Part shown: positions 9,701-16,071 of the stretch, one piece after another
How positions within the stretch are numbered: the stretch's first letter is position 1
Layout of the letters: every line of letters begins with the position of its first letter
Assembly (NCBI GenBank): GCA_002413385.1
Contig: DHWW01000254.1
Location: forward strand, 6,769 to 25,510
Length of the DNA stretch: 18,742 nt
DNA from: Granulicella sp. UBA5172
GTDB lineage: Bacteria > Acidobacteriota > Terriglobia > Terriglobales > Acidobacteriaceae
Direction of reading: 5' to 3'
Notes under the pieces: generated by a model
Told to the model about the DNA's origin: nothing
Seen by the model: only the letters and a program-made list of their open reading frames with translations
The model's database searches: none
Position numbers and translations under genes: made by a program

Positions 9701-10109
9701 CTACCGTGCCGACCGAAGAAGATTCCGAATCAAGCAGTGCGGGATGACCGGACACCTCCACCGTCTCCGTCTGCTGACCGATCTTCAGAGTCAAATTGAG
9801 GCGTGAGGATTGATTGACCTGAAGGGTCACTCCGGTCTGTACGAGTTTGCTGAACCCGGCTGCGTCCACGCTGATGGTGTACGTGCCAGGAGGGAGCTGA
9901 TTGAGTTGATATTCCCCGTTTTTCTGGCTAGCGGTAGTGCGGGCTTCGTTTGTTGCGACGTTTGTGGCGCTCACCCGCGCCTCTGGGATAACGGCACCCG
10001 TCGGATCCTGAACCGTGCCAACCAGCGTTGCCGTTGTAGTTTGCGCGCCAGACCGCAGCACAAACAACAGTATGAATATCACTGCCATTAAAGAAAATTT
10101 CTTATTCAA
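6735..10109 (-). CDS. TonB-dependent outer-membrane receptor, Oar/CarboxypepD_reg type
   Basis: This 1124-residue protein should form a gated 22-strand outer-membrane barrel for TonB-driven uptake. Residues 1-22 are a signal peptide (cleavage likely after SGA). Residues about 27-105 form a carboxypeptidase regulatory-like domain (VGTVQDPTGAVIPEARV, then GEYQLNQLPPGTYTISV). A plug follows with LPLNGRNFVQLATLSPGVTG and NFLIDGTDDNERLT, then the barrel, ending in a terminal Phe (LRFEF) as recognised by the BAM machinery. This architecture and length are typical of the many Oar-like receptors of Acidobacteriota. The start is TTG (10109-10107) with GGAGAA five bases upstream; an internal ATG at codon 8 would shorten the signal peptide. 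It heads the minus-strand block and is divergent from the IclR gene. Its ligand is unknown; a galactonate-yielding sugar acid or oligosaccharide is suggested by the neighbours only. Confidence 0.92.
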   Translation of the reverse strand: MNKKFSLMAVIFILLFVLRSGAQTTTATLVGTVQDPTGAVIPEARVSATNVATNEARTTASQKNGEYQLNQLPPGTYTISVDAAGFSKLVQTGVTLQVNQSSRLNLTLKIGQQTETVEVSGHPALLDSESSSVGTVVGEKLVNELPLNGRNFVQLATLSPGVTGVGTSATGTIQGGSRPDDKRAGSEIFANGNREGDNNFLIDGTDDNERLTLSLVLRPGVDAVREFKIQTSNYSAETGRNSGAVINVITKSGTNQLHGTLFEYIRNSAVDARSYFNKVGTAFPSFRLNQFGGSVGAPIVIPHLYHGKDHTFFFADYEGFRNSTQSFILGTVPTLLMRQGNFSETNPIYDPLTTLIVAGSPTIRTQFAGNLIPLNRRDPIATEMINAYPLPTTAALTNNYTRSAIQTNTYNQGDIRVDEQLSDKNVFFARYSVQNTLNIAPSTYPVTTIPGVSTPVHLSDEGSFAGSSSTPTQQAAIGYTRVVSPNIVNSFLAGFSRYRLDYVPVDYVPNGNLGTQLGILNSNVTPREQNLPIFSPANYLGVGQTRSLPLYRRENTFQELDNLLWTKGTHTLKFGVDFRRRQLTIYQTNQGNGRFNFSSALTDARGTPGVTGSTGNSMASFMLGYGTVISHDYTFQFPGIRMNEVGAYVADEWRVTKNLTVNYGLRWDYFSPPDEVENRWSNFNMTTGNMDVAGVNGVGVTTGVMPFRKDFGPRLGFDYQIFSKTVIQGGYGVFYNATGSEAVNMRLDRNTPFGATLVESPGDVTPGTTVSQGFPTVAPYNFLGPNPTVNLASAINPKGAQSAVDPNFRPSYAEQFNLGIQQEVTPLDLVVKVTGVGNLGRRLYNAADANQPIPDLPGVTTPLNNRRPFFAINPNLSSVTNATTQGLGEYYALQVVVDKRLGHGVNALLGYAWSHAIDDVALEFGGGDAGPSPQDPRFLRNERSNSSIDQRQRLTLSYLWAFPFGKGQRFLNHGGISNFVLGGWQTNGILLTQTGLYFSPVLNTSTTNTGTSSRPNQTGRVTYPKTLTNWFSPSAFSSPAISTYGNAGRNSLIGPGRTNFDASLLKNFPVHKAMNFQFRFEAFNVFNHPQFGYPNSTIGFSQVGRITSTVGTPRNLQASLRFEF

Positions 10110-10168
10110 ATGACTTCTCCCGTATCCAGCCGCAGCCAGAACCTCTTGGAATTCGGTGCGTAGATCAC

Positions 10169-10196
10169 CCTATAGCGAAAGCATGGGAACCTGCAA
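10169..10196 (-). promoter_or_regulatory. Possible promoter of the TonB receptor gene
   Basis: On the minus strand TTGCAG (10196-10191) and TATAGG (10174-10169) are 16 bases apart, about 60 bases before the TTG start. Both boxes match the sigma70 consensus only in part. The 12-bp motif at 10182-10193 overlaps the upstream box and spacer. Confidence 0.3.
10182..10193. promoter_or_regulatory. 12-bp shared motif, copy 1 (candidate regulator site)
   Basis: CATGGGAACCTG is identical to the copy at 11200-11211. With one flanking base each side it is a partial inverted repeat (GCAnG, four bases, CnTGC). It lies in the divergent region between receptor and IclR genes, overlapping the candidate receptor promoter, where an IclR-type repressor site would be expected. 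No binding evidence exists. Confidence 0.3.
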
Positions 10197-10204
10197 TACT
10201 TTTC

Positions 10205-10218
10205 TGAAATATAATTCA
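10205..10218. promoter_or_regulatory. AT-rich near-palindrome, candidate operator
   Basis: TGAAATATAATTCA matches its own reverse complement at 12 of 14 positions. It sits in the 227-base divergent region between the receptor and IclR starts, and IclR proteins bind short palindromes. It could also be a -10-like AT-rich element. Confidence 0.35.
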
Positions 10219-10336
10219 CATTCGTCATATCTGTCTCAATAGAGGACCGGTACTCTAGAATCTGGGGCTCGGAAATCGCTTACTATAGAAATTGGCGCAC
10301 ATCAGCCGGTTATTCACGCGCCGTCAAAGGGATCCC

Positions 10337-11155
10337 ATGATCAAAACTAAAACGGTTGCCAAAGTACGGGCCGACAAGGCTGAGGCTGCACCCGATCGGG
10401 ATAAATATTTCTCTCGCGGCGTCAGCAAGGCTCTTGAATTGCTGGAGTTCCTGCAGATCGAATCCACCTCGCTGCCGGTGAATGAAATGGCGCAACGGCT
10501 TCAGCTCTCGAAGACATCCACGTTCCGTCTTCTGCGAACGCTGGAGACTCTCGGTTATGTGGCCCCCGACGGTCGCGGTCAATACAAGCTGGCTCCCGAC
10601 ATTCACCCTGTGACGCCGACGCAGTGGGTCGGCAAGCTGATCCGTGTCGGTACGCCACATCTCTATAAGCTCAACCAGGAGTTGACAGAGACCGCAAGCC
10701 TCGCGGCGCTATTCGACAATCGCGTCGAAGTTGTTGCCGTCATTGAAAGCCAGCACGTCATTCGCATGAGCAATGTTCTGGGCAGCATTCTGCCGCCCAA
10801 CGCCAGCTCTCTTGGCAAGGCCATCACAGCGTTTCAACCGCTCGCACAGCGGGAAAGGCTGCTTCGCAGTTTCAAAATCTATCGCTTCACCGATCACACC
10901 ATCACAGACCAGACAGATCTGAACCGCGAATACGATCGCATCCAGCTTCAAAAATTTGCCATCGATCGCGAGGAGTGCGCCTACGACGGAATATGTTTTT
11001 CGGCCCCGGTCATTGAAGCCAACGGACATGTTTCATCAGCGATCAGTTTGTCGATGCCCAAGAACCGCGTCCGCGGTTCCGAGCATGAAGAGCAAATCAT
11101 CAGGGGGGTCCGCACCGCCGCCGATCATCTGGCACACGATCTCGATCTCAGCTAG
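10337..11155 (+). CDS. IclR-family transcriptional regulator
   Basis: The 272-residue protein has an N-terminal winged helix-turn-helix (about residues 25-90; SRGVSKALELLEFLQ, then LPVNEMAQRLQLSKTSTFR and LLRTLETLGYV) and a C-terminal IclR effector-binding domain (about 100-268) with the NASSLGKAITAF and AYDGICFSAPV segments typical of the family. IclR proteins sense small organic or sugar acids and repress or activate nearby catabolic genes. I chose ATG 10337, preceded by AAGGGA, over a TTG at 10292, which has no ribosome site and adds a non-family extension. It is divergent from the receptor/dgo block and upstream of the cupin operon, so it may control either or both; palindromic candidates lie in both flanking gaps. 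The effector is unknown. Confidence 0.9.
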   Translation: MIKTKTVAKVRADKAEAAPDRDKYFSRGVSKALELLEFLQIESTSLPVNEMAQRLQLSKTSTFRLLRTLETLGYVAPDGRGQYKLAPDIHPVTPTQWVGKLIRVGTPHLYKLNQELTETASLAALFDNRVEVVAVIESQHVIRMSNVLGSILPPNASSLGKAITAFQPLAQRERLLRSFKIYRFTDHTITDQTDLNREYDRIQLQKFAIDREECAYDGICFSAPVIEANGHVSSAISLSMPKNRVRGSEHEEQIIRGVRTAADHLAHDLDLS

Positions 11156-11156
11156 A

Positions 11157-11200
11157 GTCATTCCCGCCACCGCTCGCCCGGGCCCATTCGGGCGGATGAC
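11157..11200. repeat. Nested inverted repeat downstream of the IclR gene
   Basis: An outer arm beginning GTCAT (11157) can pair, with a bulge, with GGCGGATGAC (11191-11200). Alternatively an inner perfect six-base stem CGCCCG/CGGGCG (11175-11180, 11189-11194) forms with an eight-base loop. It starts two bases after the IclR stop. No T run follows, so it is a doubtful terminator. Confidence 0.4.
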
Positions 11201-11211
11201 ATGGGAACCTG
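11200..11211. promoter_or_regulatory. 12-bp shared motif, copy 2
   Basis: This is the second exact copy of CATGGGAACCTG, in the same orientation as the copy at 10182, about 230 bases before the cupin promoter candidate. Apart from this motif, the hairpin at 11157 and the promoter at 11431, the 359-base gap 11156-11514 holds nothing I can identify. Confidence 0.25.
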
Positions 11212-11430
11212 ATGTAGCCCTTTCGGTGCGAGCAGCCAGCAGTCATCCGAAATACTTCAATCTCTTCCAACGATCAGGACACAGGTTCGCGGACGCATTG
11301 CTTCGGCCGAGCGCCAACACCGGTCAGCGCCTTGCTGCGTGAGCCCGAGAATGCGCTATCCGCATAGGACTCACTTCTAAACGTAAAGTTGAATGAAAGT
11401 TCACATTTGGAAGATAAATTTATTTTTTGC

Positions 11431-11458
11431 TTGACTAGCACCAACTCACGCCTATAGA
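11431..11458 (+). promoter_or_regulatory. Sigma70-like promoter of the cupin operon
   Basis: TTGACT (11431-11436) and TATAGA (11453-11458) are separated by 16 bases, about 57 bases before the first cupin start. The -35 box is one base from consensus and the -10 box two. The region before it (11411-11428) is A/T-rich, like an UP element. This is the best promoter candidate in the window. Confidence 0.55.
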
Positions 11459-11514
11459 TTTCGGCTGTCGCGAGTATCGACGTCGCGAACTCACGAAAGT
11501 TAATTAGGAGCACG

Positions 11515-12453
11515 ATGCCAAATACTTGGATTCCCCGAAATTACGGAGTTTTGCCTGTCCTCGCGATCACCGCCGTTTTTGCCTCGACGCTCCCGGCGCT
11601 AGCTCAGCGAGCAGCACCACCGCCACCTCTCGCGGATCGCATCGGCCACACCGATCCAAGCAAGTACACGCATAGCCGCTCCCACGAAAGCGCCGGGGAC
11701 ATGGCCTGCATGTTGCTGGTTCCTCCCACTGCAATGGATGTCAACCTCAACTTCATGCATCGCTGCGAGATTATGCCCGGCGGGGGCGTCGGACACCACT
11801 TCCACAACTCCACCGAAGAAATGTTCATCGTTTTCGACGGCCAGGCGGAATTCACCATCGATGGGCGGACCTCAGTTCTGAAGGGCACCGTCGGAGCGCC
11901 CGTCCGCATGGGACACTCGCATGCGATCTACAATCCCTCCGACAAGCCTGTTGAGTTCATGAACATCAACGTCGCCATGAACAAGGGCCATTACGACGCG
12001 TTCAACCTGGGCGATGCTCGCGTTGGCGCACCAAAGGATGCGATACCGACGTTCATGACCATGAACCTCGATCGGGCCACGCTCAAGCCGATTCAGAACT
12101 ATCACGGCGGTCTCGGCACCGTGCAATATCGCCGCGCGCTTGACACGGATGTGTTCCTGACCAACTGGTCCTACGTAGATCATCTCCTGATCCCGGCCGG
12201 TGCTTCCGATGGCCTGCACCGCCACATGGGCGTAGAAGAGATCTACTACGTCCTCAACGGCAGCGGCCAGGTGCAGGTAGGCACGCAAACGGAAACGATC
12301 CACAAGGGAGACGCTGTTCCGGTCCGGTTCAACGAGCCTCACTCGTTCACCGCCAACGGTTCGGACGCTCTGGAATTGATGATCGTGGGCATAGCAGCGC
12401 AAAAGAACAACCTCGATACGGAGTTGGGCGCGCCCGTGCGCGACGGCCAGTAA
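11515..12453 (+). CDS. Exported bicupin protein, both metal sites intact
   Basis: The 312-residue protein has a signal peptide (hydrophobic core, cleavage likely after ALA, residue 30), so it should act outside the cytoplasm. Two cupin barrels follow. The first has the HxH ligands in GHHFHNSTEEMF (His95, His97, Glu101 or 102) and the second-motif histidines in MGHSHAIYN (His134, His136). The second has LHRHMGVEEIYY (His235, His237, Glu241 or 242) and EPHSF (His276). ATG 11515 is preceded by AGGAG. It opens a plus-strand cluster of five genes and is paralogous to the next gene, including the shared [22 protein letters not shown] lead. Bicupins include decarboxylases, dioxygenases, isomerases and lyases; sequence alone does not choose among them, and I recognise no named family. 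Confidence 0.85.
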   Translation: MPNTWIPRNYGVLPVLAITAVFASTLPALAQRAAPPPPLADRIGHTDPSKYTHSRSHESAGDMACMLLVPPTAMDVNLNFMHRCEIMPGGGVGHHFHNSTEEMFIVFDGQAEFTIDGRTSVLKGTVGAPVRMGHSHAIYNPSDKPVEFMNINVAMNKGHYDAFNLGDARVGAPKDAIPTFMTMNLDRATLKPIQNYHGGLGTVQYRRALDTDVFLTNWSYVDHLLIPAGASDGLHRHMGVEEIYYVLNGSGQVQVGTQTETIHKGDAVPVRFNEPHSFTANGSDALELMIVGIAAQKNNLDTELGAPVRDGQ

Positions 12454-12470
12454 GCGAATACTGGAAGGCG

Positions 12471-12506
12471 CGCAATGCACAGTGTTCCTAATCACTGTGC
12501 ATTGCG
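12471..12506. repeat. Perfect 14-bp inverted repeat between the two bicupin genes
   Basis: CGCAATGCACAGTG (12471-12484) pairs base for base with CACTGTGCATTGCG (12493-12506) around the loop TTCCTAAT. It begins 17 bases after the first cupin stop and 80 bases before the second start. There is no T run, so it is not a classical terminator. An mRNA stabiliser or processing site, or a palindromic protein-binding site, is more likely. Confidence 0.75.
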
Positions 12507-12585
12507 TCTCCAACTGCGGTCGCGTCCGTCTCCGGTGGCCGGGCTGGTCAAGAGTGCAATCAACCGTCAAAGACAGGATCGTCAC

Positions 12586-13569
12586 ATGCTCAAGAGACTC
12601 TCTCAAGCCACCCTCATCGTTGCGCTGTTCACCGCCGTCACTGCGCAGGCGCAGCAAACCCCACTGGCACAGCGTATCGCGCATACCGACCCGGCAAAGT
12701 ACACCCATCAAGCTTCCGTGCATAACGGCGCCGGCCCGATGGATTACATGCCGCTCTTCGACGGCTCGCCCAAAGCCGCGCAATTCAACCTCGGCACCAA
12801 CCTCTTCTTCCTGCATCGCGGAGTCCTTCCTCCGGGCGGCGGCATCGGCGCCCACTTCCACAATCAGTGCGAAGAAATGTTCGTCATTCTCGACGGCGAA
12901 GCGCAGTACACCATCGACGGCCGCACCTCGCTGCTGAAAGGGCCCGCCGGAGCTCCCGCACGTATTGGCCACTCCCACGCGATCTACAACGCCTCTGACA
13001 AGCCCGTGCAGTGGATGAACATCAACATCGGCCTCACCCAGGGCTTCTACGACGCCTTCAACCTTGACGACTCGCGCATTGGCGCACCCCTCGACACTAT
13101 TCCGACCTTCATCACGATGCATCTGGACCGCGCTCAACTCCGCCCCGTGGACAACATGGATGGCGGCAAGGGCACTGTGCAATATCGCCGCGCACTCGGT
13201 CCGAGCGTCTTCTACTCGCCATGGTCCTACGTCGATCACCTGCTGCTGCCTCCCGGAACTTCTCTAGGCCCCGTGAACAAGCCGGACATGAGCGAGGTCT
13301 ATTACGTCCTCAGCGGCGAAGGCACCGCCACCATCGGCACCGAAACCGCAGCCATCCACACCGGCGACGCGATCCCGGCGGGCCTCGGTGAAAACCGCAC
13401 CTTCGCCAGCACCGGAAGCGCCCCACTCGAGTTCATGATTCTGGGCATTGCCCGCGATATGCAGGCGAAGCAGGCCTATATGGTCTCCCCGCGCGGCACC
13501 AACGGTGTAGTGCGCACCCCTCAGGCTGGTCGCAATCCCGCAGCAGGCGCTCCGGCAACCACACGGTAG
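12586..13569 (+). CDS. Exported bicupin protein, C-terminal metal site lost
   Basis: The 327-residue protein is a paralogue of the preceding one. It has a signal peptide (residues 1-22, cleavage near AQA) and two cupin barrels. The N-terminal barrel keeps its ligands: [12 protein letters not shown] (His90, His92, Glu96 or 97) and IGHSHAIYN (His129, His131). In the C-terminal barrel the HxH position reads [13 protein letters not shown] and the late histidine is an arginine (ENRTF, Arg271), so three expected metal-binding histidines are missing and only Glu237 remains. I chose ATG 12586 because the signal peptide starts there; upstream in-frame ATG 12475 would put the hairpin at 12471-12506 inside the gene and add a non-secretory leader. 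The C-terminal 30 residues are low in complexity (Pro, Ala, Gly, Arg). It may be a hetero-partner of the first bicupin or an enzyme with one active barrel. Its substrate is unknown. Confidence 0.85.
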   Translation: MLKRLSQATLIVALFTAVTAQAQQTPLAQRIAHTDPAKYTHQASVHNGAGPMDYMPLFDGSPKAAQFNLGTNLFFLHRGVLPPGGGIGAHFHNQCEEMFVILDGEAQYTIDGRTSLLKGPAGAPARIGHSHAIYNASDKPVQWMNINIGLTQGFYDAFNLDDSRIGAPLDTIPTFITMHLDRAQLRPVDNMDGGKGTVQYRRALGPSVFYSPWSYVDHLLLPPGTSLGPVNKPDMSEVYYVLSGEGTATIGTETAAIHTGDAIPAGLGENRTFASTGSAPLEFMILGIARDMQAKQAYMVSPRGTNGVVRTPQAGRNPAAGAPATTR

Positions 13570-13611
13570 TAAATCGTCCCTCAACGCAGTACAGCTTTAT
13601 GGAGAAATGGA

Positions 13612-14355
13612 ATGGCTAAGAAGATTGATACGCACGCGCACCTCGGAGAATGCTGTGTTTTCGGTTTGTATGCGACCGAGGAAGACATACTTCGCCGGAT
13701 GGATGAAAGTGGTGTTGACGCCACCATCATCCAGCCGTATCCCGGCGCCACGGACTACCACCAGCGCCACGACGAGATCGCCGATCTCTGCGCCCGTCAT
13801 CCGGGCCGGTTTTTCGGTCTCGCCAGCGTCAGCCCGCACGTCGGCAAGGACAAGTACCAGCGCGAAATCGAGCGCTGCGTCAAGGACTTGAAGTTTGTCG
13901 CGCTCAAGCTTCATACCATCGGCCACGCTGTGAATCCGCTCACCGAAGACGGCGACCTGGTTTTCGCGACGGCTTTCCAGTTCGGCATTCCGGCCATGGT
14001 GCATACCGGCGCAGGCATCCCCTTCTCTCTGCCGGCGCTGTGCATGCCGGCGGCCAACAAGTATCCCGATCTGAAGATCATCCTGGCCCACGCCGGCGGC
14101 GGAATCGTCTCGGCTGAAGCGCAGGTAGCCGCTTCGATCTGCAAGAACCTTTACCTGGAAACCTCATGGTGCCTTGGCGAAGACATCCGCTGGATGATCA
14201 ACACCATCGGACCGGACCGCATCATGATGGGCGCAGACTTGCCCAGCAATGTGCCGGTGGAGTTTGCCAAGTACAAGGCTCTGGAAATCGAGCCTGCTGT
14301 CTATGATAAGGTCATGGGCGAAACCGCTATCGATGTTTTCAAGCTGACCTGGTAG
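13612..14355 (+). CDS. Amidohydrolase-2 family metal-dependent hydrolase or decarboxylase
   Basis: The 247-residue cytosolic TIM-barrel protein belongs to the amidohydrolase family (Amidohydro_2). Visible metal and catalytic positions are DTHAH (His8, His10), MVHTG (His131), ILAHAGG (His160) and MMGADLP (Asp209). Related enzymes are decarboxylases of aromatic or muconate-type acids, and lactonases such as fuconolactonase and 2-pyrone-4,6-dicarboxylate lactonase. The sequence does not tell which. It has no signal peptide, unlike the two genes before it. ATG 13612 has GGAG seven bases upstream and the gene follows the second bicupin by 42 bases; the next gene starts 11 bases after its stop, so all are probably co-transcribed. 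At 247 residues it is short for the family (about 280-330 is common), with a compact middle. Confidence 0.85.
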   Translation: MAKKIDTHAHLGECCVFGLYATEEDILRRMDESGVDATIIQPYPGATDYHQRHDEIADLCARHPGRFFGLASVSPHVGKDKYQREIERCVKDLKFVALKLHTIGHAVNPLTEDGDLVFATAFQFGIPAMVHTGAGIPFSLPALCMPAANKYPDLKIILAHAGGGIVSAEAQVAASICKNLYLETSWCLGEDIRWMINTIGPDRIMMGADLPSNVPVEFAKYKALEIEPAVYDKVMGETAIDVFKLTW

Positions 14356-14366
14356 AGAGGTAGTCA

Positions 14367-14648
14367 ATGTTCGTATTGCATGTTGGACTCAACGTCAAAT
14401 CCGGCGAAGAGCAGGCTTTGGAGAAGAATTTTTCAGGGCCATTCACTGAAGCGATTTCTACGCAGGAAGGGTTCGCTTCGACGGCCCTGCTGCGTCCTCT
14501 CGATGGCGGCGAGTATCTGCTGAGCATCGCTTTCGACACCCAGGAACTGCAGCAGAAGTGGGTCGCGACCGAGCTTCACGGTCGAATGTGGCCGATGATG
14601 GAAGCCCACTTCTCCGGCTACACCCTGAAAACCTACACCGCCGTTTAG
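14367..14648 (+). CDS. ABM-domain (antibiotic biosynthesis monooxygenase-like) small protein
   Basis: The 93-residue protein covers a single dimeric alpha-beta-barrel domain of the ABM family: a first strand MFVLHVGLNV, a helix (SGEEQALEKNF), the TQEGFASTALLRP strand, and the YLLSIAFDTQELQQKWVATE motif with the conserved helix Trp. Such proteins act as cofactor-free oxygenases on phenols or quinol-like substrates, as quinol oxygenases, or as accessory proteins; some have no known reaction. GAGAGG lies six bases before ATG 14367, and the gap to the amidohydrolase gene is 11 bases, the tightest of the cluster, suggesting that the two act together. Confidence 0.75.
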   Translation: MFVLHVGLNVKSGEEQALEKNFSGPFTEAISTQEGFASTALLRPLDGGEYLLSIAFDTQELQQKWVATELHGRMWPMMEAHFSGYTLKTYTAV

Positions 14649-14682
14649 CGCTCCAAAAACCCTCGTAAGTGCCAGGAGTTCC

Positions 14683-16026
14683 ATGGACAGCAACGTCCCC
14701 CAGTACGTGCAGTGCTCTATTCCCGTGCCGCGTTCGAGCCGGGTACCCTGGTACAAGAGTACGTTTCCGACCTACGCAGGAATCTTCCTGTGGGTGGGCT
14801 TTTACCTGAAGCTGGCGGAGCCGACCATCGGCTACGCCAGCTTCAGCGTGTGCCTCTGGGGACTACTGCTGGCCGGGCTGCTCTGCTTTGGCCTCTACTA
14901 CTACGTGCCCGCCATGCTGGGCATGAAGACCGGACATCCTCTCTACGTCGTCGGCACCTCCACCTTCGGTACAACCGGCGGATACGTCATCCCAGGAATC
15001 CTCATGGGACTGCTCCAGATAGGCTGGGTCGCGGTAGTCGGCGCAGTCTCCGCCAGTTTCATCATGAAAGGCCTCAACCAGACATCTCAGGTTTTATTCA
15101 GCGTCATCGTGATCGTCTGGATCTACAGCCTCGGCTGGGTCGCGATCAAGGGCATTCACTACGTCGGCCGCGTAGCCAAATACCTCAACTGGATACCGCT
15201 GATCATGATCATCGTTGTCTTCTGGGCAAATCGCGGAGGCATCGCCCACTATCAGGTCGCACATCCGAACCAGACTTTCGGCTTCCTCAACGTCCTGACC
15301 ATCGTCATCGGCTACTTCGCAACCGCAGGAGCAGCCGGCGCAGACTTCGGCATGAACAACTCCAATAAGCGCGACATCGTCCTAGGTGGCGTTTGCGGCA
15401 TCGTCGGTGGCGCATTGATCGCCGGGGGCCTGCCGATCCTTTCCGTCGCAGGGTATCTCGGCCGCGGTATCGGCCCCCACGATTACGACTACAGCGCCGC
15501 TATCTCCAGCGTGGGCGCCCTCGCGCCGATCATGTTCTTCCTCTTCGCCGCGGCTTCACTCGTGCCAACCTGCTTCTCATCGTTCATTGCGTCCAACAGT
15601 TTCAGCACCATGCTGCCGAAGATTCCCCGCCCTGTCTCTACATTTGCAGCGCTTACCGTAAGCATGCTGCTGGCAGTTACGGGTGTCGCTAATAACCTGG
15701 TCGGATTTTTCACCCTGGTAGCAGCGTCGTTCGGCCCGATATGCGGTGCCATGGCGGCCGACTACATCCTTGCAGGAAGGCGCTGGTCAGGCCCCAGAAT
15801 TGGAATCAACTGGGCAGGCTGCATTGCATGGCTCGTAGGCTTTCTGGTCGGAATTCCCGGTAATCTCCCCGGCATCCCCGCGGCATGGGTGAAAGCCGAT
15901 AACCCGTCCGCACTCTTTTCATTTGTTGTAGGCTTCCTTGTCTATATCATCCTGGCCAAAGCCGGCTTGCGTCCGCCCGTAGCGACAGAAGCAATTCAAA
16001 CTCTCTCAACAGACACCTCCCTATAG
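14683..16026 (+). CDS. NCS1-type (purine/cytosine permease-like) transporter
   Basis: The 447-residue protein has about 12 hydrophobic helices and the layout of the nucleobase:cation symporter-1 family. It has a soluble N-terminus, VPWYKSTFPTYAGIFLWVGF in the first helix, the GHPLYVVGTSTFGTTGGYV loop, the TAGAAGADFGMNN stretch and the late GPICGAMAADYILAGRRW motif that family members carry as GV...DY. Members import cytosine, purines, allantoin, hydantoins or thiamine precursors with Na+ or H+. ATG 14683 is preceded by AGGAG with four bases between. It closes the five-gene cluster, 34 bases after the ABM gene, so its cargo is probably the substrate of the amidohydrolase step: a small cyclic or heterocyclic compound. 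That last point is inference. Confidence 0.87.
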   Translation: MDSNVPQYVQCSIPVPRSSRVPWYKSTFPTYAGIFLWVGFYLKLAEPTIGYASFSVCLWGLLLAGLLCFGLYYYVPAMLGMKTGHPLYVVGTSTFGTTGGYVIPGILMGLLQIGWVAVVGAVSASFIMKGLNQTSQVLFSVIVIVWIYSLGWVAIKGIHYVGRVAKYLNWIPLIMIIVVFWANRGGIAHYQVAHPNQTFGFLNVLTIVIGYFATAGAAGADFGMNNSNKRDIVLGGVCGIVGGALIAGGLPILSVAGYLGRGIGPHDYDYSAAISSVGALAPIMFFLFAAASLVPTCFSSFIASNSFSTMLPKIPRPVSTFAALTVSMLLAVTGVANNLVGFFTLVAASFGPICGAMAADYILAGRRWSGPRIGINWAGCIAWLVGFLVGIPGNLPGIPAAWVKADNPSALFSFVVGFLVYIILAKAGLRPPVATEAIQTLSTDTSL

Positions 16027-16071
16027 GGGCAACGTTTTCTATGCAGTAGTACCTTCCTCTGAATATATTGG

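Noticed and set aside
8739..9806. 355-codon open frame on the plus strand inside the TonB receptor gene
   Set aside because: It is antisense to well-matched receptor sequence, Cys- and Arg-rich, with no family features: a shadow.
10292..10336. TTG-initiated N-terminal extension of the IclR gene
   Set aside because: There is no ribosome site before 10292, while ATG 10337 has AAGGGA at good spacing and fits the family length.
11872..13239. 455-codon open frame on the minus strand across both bicupin genes
   Set aside because: It is exactly antisense to two convincing paralogous cupin genes, has no domain or ribosome site, and its shape follows from the codon bias of the plus-strand genes. Its open length is notable but explained by the paralogy.
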